Shown here: positions 18,905-28,418 of the stretch, in pieces
Position numbering within the stretch: position 1 is the first letter of the stretch
How the letters are laid out: every line of letters starts with the position of its first letter
DNA from: Paenibacillus oryzae
Lineage (GTDB): Bacteria > Bacillota > Bacilli > Paenibacillales > Paenibacillaceae
DNA length: 64,000 nt
Direction: 5' to 3'
Assembly: GCF_001675045.1 (NCBI RefSeq)
Contig: NZ_LYPA01000028.1
Span: forward strand, 1 to 64,000
The notes under the pieces: generated by a model
Seen by the model: the letters and a program-made list of their open reading frames with translations, nothing else
Databases searched by the model: none
Told to the model about the DNA's origin: nothing
Program-made: the position numbers and the translations under genes

Positions 18905-20101
18905 TTATTCATCAGTAAATGAACCAAATTCGGTAATTTTTAGCTCATAATCAAAGGTTACTTCGGTTTTGCTGAATAGGTCATCCCAATCGTCTTTAAT
19001 ACTTTTCCAGAGACGGGGATCTTTAAGCGCCAGCGCTTCCCCGAAGCCTGCAACATCAACCTTGTAGACGGACTGAAGCTTATGCATCAGTTCGTCTATT
19101 GTTTGTTTTAGTTTGGCTTTAAAAAGCTCCTCAACTTCTTTTATATTTGATTCATCCTTCGTATAATGGCCTTTACTATTCCAAATTTCAATCAGACGGC
19201 CTTCCGTTTTGATTGAAACGTGGAAGGCTATTTTCCCGTCGTTCACATGGACTTTGGTTTTGCTTTTCATAGACTTGATTTCGTAGGTAATGGGTTCATT
19301 GTCCCGATCATAGGTTTTGATAACGCCGGCGTGACCTTCATTTTTAATCCAGGCCAAGCCTTCGGTATCCTCCTGGTTCAAATTGCCGATCCAATGACCG
19401 GTCGAGCCTTTGATGATCCCCACGCCGGAAAACTCTGTTTCTCCCTTGGCGGTTTCGAGATTTTGCAATACCAGGCTTCTTTTGGAATACATCAAACCAT
19501 CCAGCTTGGACAGCGTTACCGCTTGAATGACCTTGCTTGTTCTTGACCGGTTACGAATCATACCATAAATATGGAAAGCGGGGATTTCGTTAGGCTGCGA
19601 AGAAATAAGGGTATTTTGGGCTTTTCCCCGGCTTATGAAAACCAGGGTACTGGGCCTTATATCATTATCCCGCAATACAAAATCCATTAATTGCTCGATG
19701 GTTTGCTTTTTTAGTAAATCGCTATTTATAACAATAACCTTTAAGTGATGACCGATAATCGGCCGATCCCTGCGAATTGAAAATTGACGAAAAATTTCGA
19801 GAATGGAATCGCCGCTTGCAGAAATATTTATATAATGCTTTGGCGCAATCATTTTTTTCTTTTCATCGCCGCTCGTTGATTTGGTAGGAACAATTTGGAT
19901 AGTCGCCATTACTTTGTTTTTTTTGGAATAGGTGGCGCCCTTGGCCTCAAACTCTTCTTCGACGGGAGCCGGTTGGCCAACATCCAGAGCCAGGCCTGCA
20001 TACAGGGCCAGGTCCTCGATTTCCTTGCTGCTCCAGCAGCCCGTTAAAAGAAGGAAGGAGAGGAGAATTAACAGAAGCAAGCTTTTTCTCCATTTAGACA
20101 T
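18905..20101 (-). CDS. Spore germination lipoprotein, GerAC family
   Basis: 398 residues with a lipoprotein signal peptide ending LLTGC (Cys22), then the Ger(x)C fold. It is the third subunit of a GerA-type germinant receptor, anchored on the outer face of the spore inner membrane. It overlaps the permease gene by 8 bp, so the three genes form one operon read leftward. Which gerA paralogue this is (A, B, K or other) cannot be settled from sequence alone. Confidence 0.93.
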   Translation of the reverse strand: MSKWRKSLLLLILLSFLLLTGCWSSKEIEDLALYAGLALDVGQPAPVEEEFEAKGATYSKKNKVMATIQIVPTKSTSGDEKKKMIAPKHYINISASGDSILEIFRQFSIRRDRPIIGHHLKVIVINSDLLKKQTIEQLMDFVLRDNDIRPSTLVFISRGKAQNTLISSQPNEIPAFHIYGMIRNRSRTSKVIQAVTLSKLDGLMYSKRSLVLQNLETAKGETEFSGVGIIKGSTGHWIGNLNQEDTEGLAWIKNEGHAGVIKTYDRDNEPITYEIKSMKSKTKVHVNDGKIAFHVSIKTEGRLIEIWNSKGHYTKDESNIKEVEELFKAKLKQTIDELMHKLQSVYKVDVAGFGEALALKDPRLWKSIKDDWDDLFSKTEVTFDYELKITEFGSFTDE

Positions 20102-21197
20102 GTTGCTTCAATCCCTTCACGCGAATCCACCACACAAGGCTAAGAAGTACGGTTGTGAGCAAAAACAGCCATACACCCATCATGCCAATTGCGTCGCCCA
20201 AAGCAAACAGATCCTGACGGCTTTTGGGTACCATCGTGGACAAAAAGATCAATGGAACCATAATGAATATCATCGTTTGGTAGGACACCTTAAAAAGCTG
20301 GGATACGCCAAGAGATGCTTGAAAGAAAAAGCTGCAGAAATTGCAAAACATTTGCATCAGCCAGATGACCATCAATGGAAATTCAAGCCGTTCCACAAAA
20401 AATCCCGTAATTTCAAAGCTTCGGATCAAGTCGATTGTTGGCCACGTGCTGGTTATTACGGTGTTGATGGACAAGCCGCCAACAACAAGTACAATGGTGA
20501 GGAAATAAAGACCAAAAGGAATTGCAATGCCGCCTAACATCGCTTTTGTCGCTTGTTTGGGATTTTCCATAAAAGCAACGATGATCATGACGACCTCGCA
20601 GCCGGTATAAATCAAAATTGACGATTTCAGCCCTTTTAGCAGCGGCATAATTCCGTCCCCCAATGATGGCCTCAGATTGCTGAAATCAAAGATGCGCAGG
20701 CTGAATCCATAAGAAACAATCAAAAACAAAATGGTAATTGGAAAAATAATTTGATAGACACGCGCGATTGAATTTATGCCGCCGCTCACAAGATAAGTGC
20801 CCGCCCAAATAAAAGGCAGCACGATTGCCCAAATCGGAGTACCCTCCAGCAGAAAAAATAAACCCACTTCTGCCAAGGTGCGAATTTCAAATCCCGCAAT
20901 GATAATAAAATAAAGGATCAAAAGCAAGCAAAGGATTTTCCCCGGCCACTTGCCAACAATTTTGCCTGCGAATTCAAAGATCGTTTGCCCTTGAAATTTC
21001 AGGCAAAGGCGCACCATAAGCAATATGACCGGCATAATGACGAAGCCGCCAATCAATATGGTAATCCAGGAGTCAGGGGAATCCATAGCTTGAGTAACGC
21101 TCCGAGGCATTGTCAAAATACCGGCGCCAAGCACAGTATTGGTCAAAAAAATGGTTGCTTGAGAGGCTGTTATTTTATCATCATTTCGTTTGAACAA
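20094..21197 (-). CDS. Spore germination permease, GerAB family
   Basis: 367 residues with about ten hydrophobic segments, of the APC-superfamily GerAB type. The start MFKRNDDKITASQATIFLTN and the following GAGILTMPRSVTQ are typical. In known receptors this subunit binds the amino-acid germinant. It lies 21 bp after the GerAA gene and overlaps GerAC by 8 bp. Confidence 0.93.
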   Translation of the reverse strand: MFKRNDDKITASQATIFLTNTVLGAGILTMPRSVTQAMDSPDSWITILIGGFVIMPVILLMVRLCLKFQGQTIFEFAGKIVGKWPGKILCLLLILYFIIIAGFEIRTLAEVGLFFLLEGTPIWAIVLPFIWAGTYLVSGGINSIARVYQIIFPITILFLIVSYGFSLRIFDFSNLRPSLGDGIMPLLKGLKSSILIYTGCEVVMIIVAFMENPKQATKAMLGGIAIPFGLYFLTIVLVVGGLSINTVITSTWPTIDLIRSFEITGFFVERLEFPLMVIWLMQMFCNFCSFFFQASLGVSQLFKVSYQTMIFIMVPLIFLSTMVPKSRQDLFALGDAIGMMGVWLFLLTTVLLSLVWWIRVKGLKQHV

Positions 21198-21218
21198 AGT
21201 AGGACCTCCTATAGCGGT

Positions 21219-22847
21219 TTACGTACTTTTTCGTCTGTTTCTTGTTTTAAACATGGCTGGCCGCTTTTTCATCAGGGTAAAGGGTACGCGAAGGAATATA
21301 TCCTTCCAGTCCTGCAGCCTATAAGGAGTGAGCGGTGTCAAATACGGCACGCCAAAGCTTTTGAGCTTGGTCAAATGGCTGCACATGAGAAGGAAAAACA
21401 AAATCGTTCCGTACATGCCCAAGACGGCGGCAAAAATCATGCCGACAAACCGGAGCAATCGAAGCGTAAACCCGGCGCTGTACGTAGGAATCGAGAAAGA
21501 GGAGATGGCCGTAACAGCTACAACAATGACCAGAAACGGGCTTACAATCCCCGCTTGAACAGCCGCGTCGCCAATGATCAAACCTCCAACGATACCCATC
21601 GCCGGACCAATCGGTTTGGGCAATCGAATGCCGGCCTCCCGCAATATTTCAATAGCAACCTCCAGAATCAGCACTTCAATGAGCGATGGGAATGGAACAC
21701 CTTGTCTCGTTTCAATAATCGTTATGGCAAGCTCGGTTGGAATGAGACCGGGATGGAATGAAATAAGGGAGATGTACAGAGCCGGCGCCATTAATGCAAG
21801 AAATGCCGCCAGGAAACGGAGCATGCGCAGCAGCGTGCTGGGCAGCCAACGCTCATAATAGTCCTCCGGCGATTGAAGGAGCATCGTGAAGGTTGCCGGT
21901 ACGATTAAAGCAAATGGCGTCCCGTCAAGCAAAATTCCGATTCGTCCCGCCACTATTTCATTGATCACCCTGTCGGGCCGTTCTGTATTCTGCACCTGTT
22001 GAAACGGGCTCAAATAATTATCTTCGATCAGCTGCTCTACATAACCGGATTCCGCCAAAAAATCCATGTTCATTTTTTCAATGCGGCTGTCGACCTCGCG
22101 CAGCAAATCTTCATTGACGATATCCTTCATATAGGCGATGACAAGGTCCTTTTTCAGACGAGTTCCGACTCGATACGTCTTCATAACTAATTGATCGGTA
22201 AAGCCTTGGCGGCGAAGCATGGAGGTGTTTTCACTCAGCACCTCGGTAAAACCAAGCCTCGGGCCGCGCAGCAGTGCTTCGGATACCGGCTCTGTCACTG
22301 CCCGGTTCGCGCCGTCCGGCAGCTCGATTAATAGGCCTTTTGGAAAACCTTCAATAATGAGGCCCGTATGCCCAAACAAGACAGACCGGTTAAAGGCTCC
22401 GATATCGCCAGCTTCAATCAAGCTTTCAAAAGGAAGGAGCTCGGCGGCTTTAAGCGGCAACCCCATATCCTCTGCCGTAGCTTCAAACATCAAGTACTCA
22501 AGTACTTTGACATTAAGAAGGCGGTCATTTTGCATGCCGTCCACATAAACCAATATGGCACGGCGATTCAGCTTCGCCATTGTAAATTCTCTTGTCCGAA
22601 AATCACAATTGCCGCCTATTAGCTCTTGAATGATCTCCATGTCTTTTTCAAAGCTGCCTGTAAAGGGGACATTTACTTCGTCGGGTTCTTTTTTTTCATT
22701 AGGTCGATTTACATTGGGACTTGGCGTTTTGCCGACAAAATGGTAAAGCTTTGTGTACAAAAAATACAATAGGAGAGGCACTGAAAATGCAATGAAGGCT
22801 TGAATAAAAATAATCCAATCGGGGATGTATTTGATAACGGCTGACAT
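21219..22847 (-). CDS. Spore germination protein, GerAA family
   Basis: 542 residues: a soluble N-terminal half containing FTGSFEKDMEIIQELIG and then membrane segments in the C-terminal half, including the conserved GRIGILLDGTPFALIVP stretch. An extra hydrophobic segment near residues 10-28 precedes the soluble part. First gene of the gerA-type operon; ATG follows GGAGGGG. GerAA proteins oligomerise into the ion channel released on germinant binding (family knowledge). A SigG promoter is expected upstream but I could not place one with confidence. Confidence 0.93.
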   Translation of the reverse strand: MSAVIKYIPDWIIFIQAFIAFSVPLLLYFLYTKLYHFVGKTPSPNVNRPNEKKEPDEVNVPFTGSFEKDMEIIQELIGGNCDFRTREFTMAKLNRRAILVYVDGMQNDRLLNVKVLEYLMFEATAEDMGLPLKAAELLPFESLIEAGDIGAFNRSVLFGHTGLIIEGFPKGLLIELPDGANRAVTEPVSEALLRGPRLGFTEVLSENTSMLRRQGFTDQLVMKTYRVGTRLKKDLVIAYMKDIVNEDLLREVDSRIEKMNMDFLAESGYVEQLIEDNYLSPFQQVQNTERPDRVINEIVAGRIGILLDGTPFALIVPATFTMLLQSPEDYYERWLPSTLLRMLRFLAAFLALMAPALYISLISFHPGLIPTELAITIIETRQGVPFPSLIEVLILEVAIEILREAGIRLPKPIGPAMGIVGGLIIGDAAVQAGIVSPFLVIVVAVTAISSFSIPTYSAGFTLRLLRFVGMIFAAVLGMYGTILFFLLMCSHLTKLKSFGVPYLTPLTPYRLQDWKDIFLRVPFTLMKKRPAMFKTRNRRKST

Positions 22848-23010
22848 AGCTGATCCCCTCCAAAGAAAATGGCCGAAAAGGCGCTTTTTTGAAGTTTCCC
22901 AAGGTTTTCTTGTTTTTATGCAGGGATCATCAATTCAGATACGCAGAAAATCTATGCTATGAGGGGAGTTATGAAAAATGGAGTTTGGCTTTTGCAGCTT
23001 TTAACGTAAA

Positions 23011-23057
23011 AAGCCGCATCTCATTTGTTTAATCACGAAACAAATGAGACGCGGCTT
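23011..23057 (-). terminator. Terminator of the minus-strand DUF1349 gene
   Basis: A 20-bp stem (23011-23030 with 23038-23057). The single imperfect pair is A-C on the plus strand but a G-U wobble in minus-strand RNA, and TTTTT follows only on the minus strand, so it serves the gene to its right. Confidence 0.85.
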
Positions 23058-23074
23058 ATGACACTGGTCTGTCG

Positions 23075-23680
23075 CTAAACGCCCATTCGGATATTCTTGA
23101 CAGATTTCAATTCTAAAGAGAAATGCTCATATACTCTCTCGCCGCCTTGGCCCAAGGGGGCCTGAGCCAACAAACCAACCTTGACCGTCTCCTCCACAGG
23201 CAAACTGAAGAAACGCATCATATCGAACTTTCTGCCATCCAGGGAATAATGAAAGGCAAAGGAATTGCCCAATCGAGCGATTTGAAGCCAAACCTCTTTT
23301 GCGTCAATATTACAGCCATTGGCATCATCCGATACCTCATTCGTTACTACGCTAACGACAGCGTTGGTGTCGAAATCCGTAAGCTCAAAACAGGCCTTGG
23401 CCCATACATGCAGGTCTTTCATAACCATCACGGAAGCGGAGTCATAGGTTTCTTTAAACTCGTGGCTGACCTTCACCTTCATGACGAAATCGCCCGTTAC
23501 CTCCGTATAGAAAAAGGGGGCGTTAGTTAAATTCTCAGGTGTGATACCAACTTCGGCTGTTGGGGTATGATTGCAAAAAAAATCGCTTTTTTTAGTGGCA
23601 TACATGATGAGCGCATCGTTTCGAAAGGAAATGCTGCTTTCATTCATCCATTTAAAGGCATCAAAATTCGTTTGTCCCAC
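23075..23680 (-). CDS. DUF1349 domain protein, concanavalin-like
   Basis: 201 residues of the DUF1349 family (jelly-roll, concanavalin-like). Visible features are DFFCNHTP, the FFYTEVTGDFVMKVKV strand pair and DLHVWAKACFELTD. No signal peptide, so cytoplasmic. An ATG 27 bp further upstream opens the same frame, but GGGAGGG lies between, eight bases before GTG at 23680, so I chose the GTG. Function not established; fungal relatives carry names linked to enolase regulation without a firm mechanism. Confidence 0.8.
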   Translation of the reverse strand: MGQTNFDAFKWMNESSISFRNDALIMYATKKSDFFCNHTPTAEVGITPENLTNAPFFYTEVTGDFVMKVKVSHEFKETYDSASVMVMKDLHVWAKACFELTDFDTNAVVSVVTNEVSDDANGCNIDAKEVWLQIARLGNSFAFHYSLDGRKFDMMRFFSLPVEETVKVGLLAQAPLGQGGERVYEHFSLELKSVKNIRMGV

Positions 23681-23802
23681 GTTTATTTCCCTCCCAAGTT
23701 CCATCAAATGTAAATCTATATACTAACATTATAAGGAAACGAGATGAAAATAATAGTGCAAACACAGGAAAACTAGAAAAATATTTAATGATTCTATATC
23801 CG

Positions 23803-24729
23803 TCATCCAAAGGAGGGAATGGAAGGTCGAACCGTTTGCATGGCCCGTTCCTTGGCTTCATCCAACACATGTGTATAAATTTGCGTAGTCGAAATATCCT
23901 CGTGACCAAGCAGCTCCTGCACAGCGCGCAAATCGGCTCCGTTCCGCAATAAATCCGTGGCGAATGAATGTCTTAATTTATGAGCGGACAAAGCTTGCCC
24001 TGCAAATTGCGGGTATTCCTTGACGAGCGCCGCAAAGGTCTTTTCAGCGACAGCTTGTACCATTCGTTGGCTGATCCTTCGTCTGAATTGGGAAACAAAA
24101 AATGCCGGGTTGTCCCGCAGGCTTCGAGGCTCGATCCGGTCGTTAAGCGCCGATTGCAGCAGCTGATTTATTTCAGGAGGGAGGGGGAGATAACGCCATT
24201 TGTCTCCTTTACCCAACACCGCGAGCACAGAACCCTCTCTATCAAAGTCCGAAATGTTCAAGCGAACAATCTCGCTTACCCGAAGCCCCGCATACGCCAT
24301 TAATGCCATAATGGAAACATCGCGCACCAAATATCTGCCTTGTACGAGATGGAGGCAGGCATCCAGAAACGGCTTTTGCAAAAAAGCCGGCTTTCGGTTT
24401 TTTTCCACCTTTGCTTTTTCAATGTCCATAGCAGGATTATAGGCTGCTTCTTTAAATTTAATCATGACTTTATAAAACAGACGGATTGCGGATTGGCTAC
24501 GATTACGGTAGCGGGGGCCGGCGCCGGTTTCGCGAATCCTCGTCAAATGCTTCATCACATCAAGATCGGTAACCTGATCAATGGGTTTGCCTTCGATGCT
24601 AATCAAGAAATGTCTCAAATCATGCAAATAACCTTTTTGCGTTGCTTTGGAATATTCGCGATCCTTCATATAAATCTCAAAAAGCTCCATTTTTGATTGA
24701 AATGACTCCCAATCTTCATTGAACTCCAT
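23803..24729 (-). CDS. Tyrosine recombinase, XerC/XerD-like
   Basis: 308 residues with a complete catalytic set: Arg in AYAGLRVSE, Lys in [30 protein letters not shown] with the nucleophilic Tyr. The N-terminal SAM-like core-binding domain begins near [19 protein letters not shown]. Such enzymes resolve chromosome dimers or move integrative elements. It is not next to topA/codV-type genes and no element boundary or tRNA attachment site is visible, so it is called an orphan. About 1 kb of non-coding DNA with a palindromic repeat begins upstream of it. Confidence 0.9.
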   Translation of the reverse strand: MEFNEDWESFQSKMELFEIYMKDREYSKATQKGYLHDLRHFLISIEGKPIDQVTDLDVMKHLTRIRETGAGPRYRNRSQSAIRLFYKVMIKFKEAAYNPAMDIEKAKVEKNRKPAFLQKPFLDACLHLVQGRYLVRDVSIMALMAYAGLRVSEIVRLNISDFDREGSVLAVLGKGDKWRYLPLPPEINQLLQSALNDRIEPRSLRDNPAFFVSQFRRRISQRMVQAVAEKTFAALVKEYPQFAGQALSAHKLRHSFATDLLRNGADLRAVQELLGHEDISTTQIYTHVLDEAKERAMQTVRPSIPSFG

Positions 24730-24986
24730 ATCATTATCTCCTAAATGATTGTTTTAAACCGAAATTGCATTAAATATAGATTTAATGCAATTTTAGTATA
24801 GCAAAATGGCAAGCTTAAGACCAGATAAAGGGGATGCGTAGGGGCCTGAACTCCACTCTCAGCCTAAGAGCGGCCAAGCGTGCAAGAAAAACAACGTTTA
24901 TTATGAAGAGGATGCTATGATATTGCGAAAGGAAGTATTTTTTTTTATACGGAATAGAGTTGCATCCGCACATTGAGGGGATGAAT

Positions 24987-25022
24987 GAGATGAAGAGTGA
25001 GATAAAGAGTGAGATAAAAGTG
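24987..25022 (+). repeat. Three-unit 12-bp purine-rich tandem repeat
   Basis: Units GAGATGAAGAGT, GAGATAAAGAGT and GAGATAAAAGTG follow one another. Entirely purine apart from T, non-coding, no known function. Confidence 0.7.
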
Positions 25023-25338
25023 GGATGATGGATTAAGGGAGAAACGGCGTGTTCAGCCTATGCAACTATTAATTAACTCTATTATTTAATGTAGCTAATT
25101 ATCTCCACATCACTGGAATTTTAAATAATTAACCCTATTAAATATAAAGACAACCTAATACGCAGCGCTTGTTTGCACCATGCAATGCTTTGCTGTATAC
25201 CGGCTGTGGCTGTCAGTCGCATATTGGAGCAAGAGTGCCTACTGAAATACGTGAGAAATAGTTTGGAATGTAGAGGAATTATTGACGTGATTCCACTTTT
25301 ATTGGACTTACACGATCGTTACATAAGCGCTCTTTTCC

Positions 25339-25515
25339 GGTCAATTATGACCGTTACAGTATGATATAGTTAGGTTATCCTGGAGCAATGGTCACCCGTG
25401 TCCATTAGAGCTCAAAAGCGACACATATGGACGGGATTTAAGGGTGTTACGGACGTCAATGTCCATTACAAACTCAATTTCTATCAAAAGCAGCTCCTAA
25501 AGGACATTTTTGTCC
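25339..25515 (+). repeat. Dispersed palindromic element, copy A
   Basis: Four 14-bp dyads: GGTCAATTATGACC (25339), GGTCACCCGTGTCC (25390), GGACGTCAATGTCC (25451), GGACATTTTTGTCC (25502). Steps are 51, 61 and 51 bp. The same order, spacing and partly the same flanks recur at 48314-48490. No transposase or target duplication seen. Could be an operator array, a structured RNA source, or a genome-wide repeat family. Confidence 0.88.
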
Positions 25516-25706
25516 GCAGGAATGAAGCGCCACATGAAACCCTTTTCCGGCACTCTTGAAAGAATGTCATAATGTTTTATAGCGGGCTGAAAGCTTTTGT
25601 TGCCTATTGGAATGCCTTATCTGGATTGAAGCAAGTCGATCGTGGTAAAATTGCTTTATGACTAAAATTTATTCGTAGGTTCATTAACGATAAAAAGGAG
25701 ACCTTT

Positions 25707-26051
25707 ATGCAGCCCATTCAACCTCAAGAGATTCAAACCCGAATCAATAGTCTGGCTGACCAGGATTTATATGTGCATCTGGAGCTGACGACAGGAGCTT
25801 ATGCCAGCCATCTGGACAATTCGCGTCACCCCGCATCGGCCTTTATTTCCAATGCAGTTATCCAATACACCAATGGCTCTATATCCGGGGCAGGTCCCTA
25901 TAGGGTAGGACTAAAAACAACACAAGGCTGGATTTATGCCGAAGGCTTGACGCATGTTGACGAAAATGAGCATGAACGGCTTATTCTTGCCGGGCATGAC
26001 AACCAGGGTAAACTGGTGGTTGCGCTGCAACTAAGCCGGGAAAGCTTCTGA
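25707..26051 (+). CDS. yojF: YojF-like DUF1806 protein
   Basis: 114 residues of the DUF1806 family, recognised by IQTRINSLADQDLYVHLELT and the ending LVVALQLSRE. Twenty bp separates it from the bacillithiol deacetylase gene, the same yojF-yojG order as in B. subtilis, so it is probably an accessory of that enzyme, mechanism unknown. ATG follows AAAAAGGAGA. Confidence 0.88.
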   Translation: MQPIQPQEIQTRINSLADQDLYVHLELTTGAYASHLDNSRHPASAFISNAVIQYTNGSISGAGPYRVGLKTTQGWIYAEGLTHVDENEHERLILAGHDNQGKLVVALQLSRESF

Positions 26052-26070
26052 ATGAGAGGAAGAAAACAAA

Positions 26071-26745
26071 ATGGATAATTTAATAACACGTCACCAACGC
26101 ATTCTAGTTGTTTTTCCCCATCCGGACGATGAATCCTTCACTGCGGCCGGATCAATAGCGATGGCCATTGAAGGCGGCTCTCACGTCACCTATGCTTGTT
26201 TGACGCTGGGGGAGATGGGACGGAACATGGGCTTCCCGCCTTTTGCGAATCGAGTGAACTTGCCTACAATCCGCAAAAAAGAGCTGGAGGAATCGGCTGA
26301 GGCCATTGGCATACAGGATTTAAGGATGCTTGGTTTTCACGACAAAATGATTGAATTCGAAAATCCTGATGTGCTGGACAAGGTTATCGGCCATTTACTG
26401 GAGGAGCTTCAGCCAACGCTCATTTTTACGTTCTACCCAGGTTACAGCGTACATCCCGATCATGACGCAACGGGCGCCGCTGTTATTCGAGCAGTTAAAA
26501 AGCTCCCGGCTGAAGAAAGGCCCCTTGTTTATTGCAGCGCTTTTTCCAGCGGTCACGAGCAAGCCATTGGGAAAGCGGACATCATTATTGATGCAAGCGC
26601 GTTCCTTCCGCAAAAAATGGCTTCCATTCAGGCGCATCGCACACAATTTCAAGCAGCGGAGCTGGTTGGAAACCAGGAGCTTAACAGCAAAGAAATCAAA
26701 AGAAGATTTGGCAGGGAGTCATTTTGGACATATCGTTTTGAATAA
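26071..26745 (+). CDS. bshB2: Bacillithiol biosynthesis deacetylase BshB2
   Basis: 224 residues of the LmbE/PIG-L zinc hydrolase family. The metal motif PHPDDE is near residues 15-20 and the second site reads HPDHDATGAAV. BshB removes the acetyl group from GlcNAc-malate in bacillithiol synthesis and can act on bacillithiol conjugates. Pairing with YojF favours BshB2 over BshB1. Followed by a terminator. Confidence 0.92.
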   Translation: MDNLITRHQRILVVFPHPDDESFTAAGSIAMAIEGGSHVTYACLTLGEMGRNMGFPPFANRVNLPTIRKKELEESAEAIGIQDLRMLGFHDKMIEFENPDVLDKVIGHLLEELQPTLIFTFYPGYSVHPDHDATGAAVIRAVKKLPAEERPLVYCSAFSSGHEQAIGKADIIIDASAFLPQKMASIQAHRTQFQAAELVGNQELNSKEIKRRFGRESFWTYRFE

Positions 26746-26770
26746 AAAGTTCCATAACTTTAATTATGTA

Positions 26771-26800
26771 AACTGTCAGCATTTGCTGGCAGTTTTTTTC
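26771..26800 (+). terminator. Terminator after bshB2
   Basis: AACTGTCAGC-ATTT-GCTGGCAGTT, one G-U wobble, then a run of seven T. Confidence 0.85.
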
Positions 26801-26854
26801 TGTTTTCTGACGCTTGTTACTATTCGCTATATACGCCGCCATTTATACTTTTTC

Positions 26855-26883
26855 TTGACGTAAGGAAATATAATAGTTATTAT
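26855..26883 (+). promoter_or_regulatory. Promoter of the DinB-like gene
   Basis: TTGACG at 26855-26860, 17-bp spacer, TATTAT at 26878-26883; the gene starts 70 bp on. Confidence 0.65.
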
Positions 26884-26952
26884 AGACATCTAATATCCTT
26901 ATATGGAAAATAGTTCTGTTGTCAAAAAGGATATCAAAAGGAGAGCAAAAAG

Positions 26953-27423
26953 ATGGATGTATTCAAAAGTCAGTATGAAATGATCCAACGCACAAGAGAA
27001 TCATTATTTCGTTTTTGCGAAACATTGACCCCCACGGATTATGTTAAAGAAATAGAAACCTTAGGCGGGGTTTCGATTCGCAGTTTGCATGTTCATGTAG
27101 CCGATTGTTATCGGGTATGGTTAGGGAATCGTGCCCTCGGTAAATCACTTCCCAAAATAACCCCGAAATCCGTTGGTAATGTTCAGAGCATGCGTGAAAT
27201 TTTTAAGAACACGGATGAACTGGTTTATGAATTTCTAAATGACTTTAAAATCAAATGGGACCCAACCATTCATGTATCCTGGCAGAGTGACAGTGTAGAG
27301 TTAACTGAATTATGGTTATTTTCACATACCATTACCCATGAATTTCATCATAGAGGACAAATTGTAAAAATGGGCAGGCAACTCGGGTATATCCCGCCGA
27401 AAATGAACCTCGCTAAACTTTAG
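26953..27423 (+). CDS. DinB family protein
   Basis: 156 residues of the DinB/YfiT four-helix fold. Metal-binding histidines are visible in LHVHVADCYRVW and ITHEFHHRGQIV. DinB-like proteins of Bacillota include thiol-S-transferases that use bacillithiol, so its place just after yojF-bshB2 is suggestive, although it has its own promoter. ATG follows AAAGGAGAG. Confidence 0.88.
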   Translation: MDVFKSQYEMIQRTRESLFRFCETLTPTDYVKEIETLGGVSIRSLHVHVADCYRVWLGNRALGKSLPKITPKSVGNVQSMREIFKNTDELVYEFLNDFKIKWDPTIHVSWQSDSVELTELWLFSHTITHEFHHRGQIVKMGRQLGYIPPKMNLAKL

Positions 27424-27644
27424 TCATTTCATGGAGATACTTGCAGTAAGTTTAAGTCACCTCCTGAGGGGTACAGGTGCGATTGTAGACAATCGCTAGG
27501 CTGCCGAGTCTCGGAAACAATGGATTCAAAATGGAAGTAAGAGTATAATATGGTAATGCGGTCATACGTAGATCATATTTTGAGGCGAATTTTTTGTTTG
27601 TGTGCTTGAGCGTTCAAGCAGAATTTGATTAAGGAGGAAAGGTC

Positions 27645-28418
27645 ATATCAGGATCAAATAAAAAGAAAACAAACCTGATCATTTCGGCAATGCTGATTTT
27701 GACAACAGGGTTAGTGACATGGTTTGTAGTTTCTAAAGGACAGGAAAATTCCAGAACCGTATATATTCCGTTTACGTATTCACAAGCGAAGGAAATCGAT
27801 CCGGAAGGTCTGACCGCAGCAATAATGAACGCTATCGGCTATCCTGATGCCGTCCCAATTGTAACTGTATTTGACCGTTTTTCTGTCAATGTCTACAGCA
27901 AGCCGGCAGAGCCTGAAAAGGATTTGGGCATAGGCCAGGTTGCCTTCCGTTTTACCCTGAACGTTCCGGGCAAAAATGGTGACAGACAACTCGCCTATGA
28001 AGCTAATAATTCCATAGACAACGAGCTGGCAATCCTTTACCTAGGAGAAATTGAATATAGCGGACTGCCCAACGAAATTCGCCACCCCAAAAGCGGCTAC
28101 GTATTGGCCGACTTGTTTTCTTCCATTCGGGATTTCCCGGCAAAAGCCTATCGGGAGTTGACCCAATATGGAGCAGAACATGCGGATGTCTACCAGATCA
28201 GTTTTAATGACAGGCTTCGGGCTGCAGAGGAATTATCTTACGATACGAATGGCCTCGTGTTGCTTGAAAATATCGATGGTATTCCGCTATTAATAACAAA
28301 TATGCAGTGGGGAGCGGTTCGCGATGAATCCCTTGCCGTCGATGATCCCAAGCGTTATTCCAGCATGGGAGGCCAAAATGGAATCAATCTGAACTATTAC
28401 TTCCGCCAGACAAGCTAA
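27645..28418 (+). CDS. Membrane-anchored protein of unknown function, apparent AUA start
   Basis: An ideal AAGGAGG at 27631-27637 is followed seven bases later by ATA, not ATG, and the frame reads (M)SGSNKKKTNLIISAMLILTTG: a short positive head and one membrane segment, exactly how such proteins begin. The first ATG (27690) would cut the positive head and lies far from any ribosome binding site. So the gene starts at AUA, or the start codon is mutated. The remaining 220 residues look extracytoplasmic with no motif I recognise. A promoter-like TATAAT lies at 27544. A terminator closes it. Confidence 0.6.
   Translation: MSGSNKKKTNLIISAMLILTTGLVTWFVVSKGQENSRTVYIPFTYSQAKEIDPEGLTAAIMNAIGYPDAVPIVTVFDRFSVNVYSKPAEPEKDLGIGQVAFRFTLNVPGKNGDRQLAYEANNSIDNELAILYLGEIEYSGLPNEIRHPKSGYVLADLFSSIRDFPAKAYRELTQYGAEHADVYQISFNDRLRAAEELSYDTNGLVLLENIDGIPLLITNMQWGAVRDESLAVDDPKRYSSMGGQNGINLNYYFRQTS

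Larger units (their letters stand above)
24730..25706. other. Gene-free interval of about 1 kb
   Basis: No frame here has a credible ribosome binding site and start. It contains a three-unit purine tandem repeat (24987-25022), an AT-rich stretch (about 25060-25150) and dispersed repeat copy A (25339-25515). A 63-codon frame at 25173-25364 runs into the repeat and lacks a ribosome binding site. Confidence 0.75.

Noticed and set aside
25173-25364. 63-codon frame
   Set aside because: No ribosome binding site, odd composition, and its 3' end runs into the repeat.
27458-27514. Cluster of three small hairpins (CACCT/AGGTG, GCGATTGT/ACAATCGC, CCGAG/CTCGG) as a riboswitch
   Set aside because: It does not match any riboswitch class I can recall, and the likely promoter of the downstream gene (TATAAT 27544) lies after it. 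A covariance-model search would decide.
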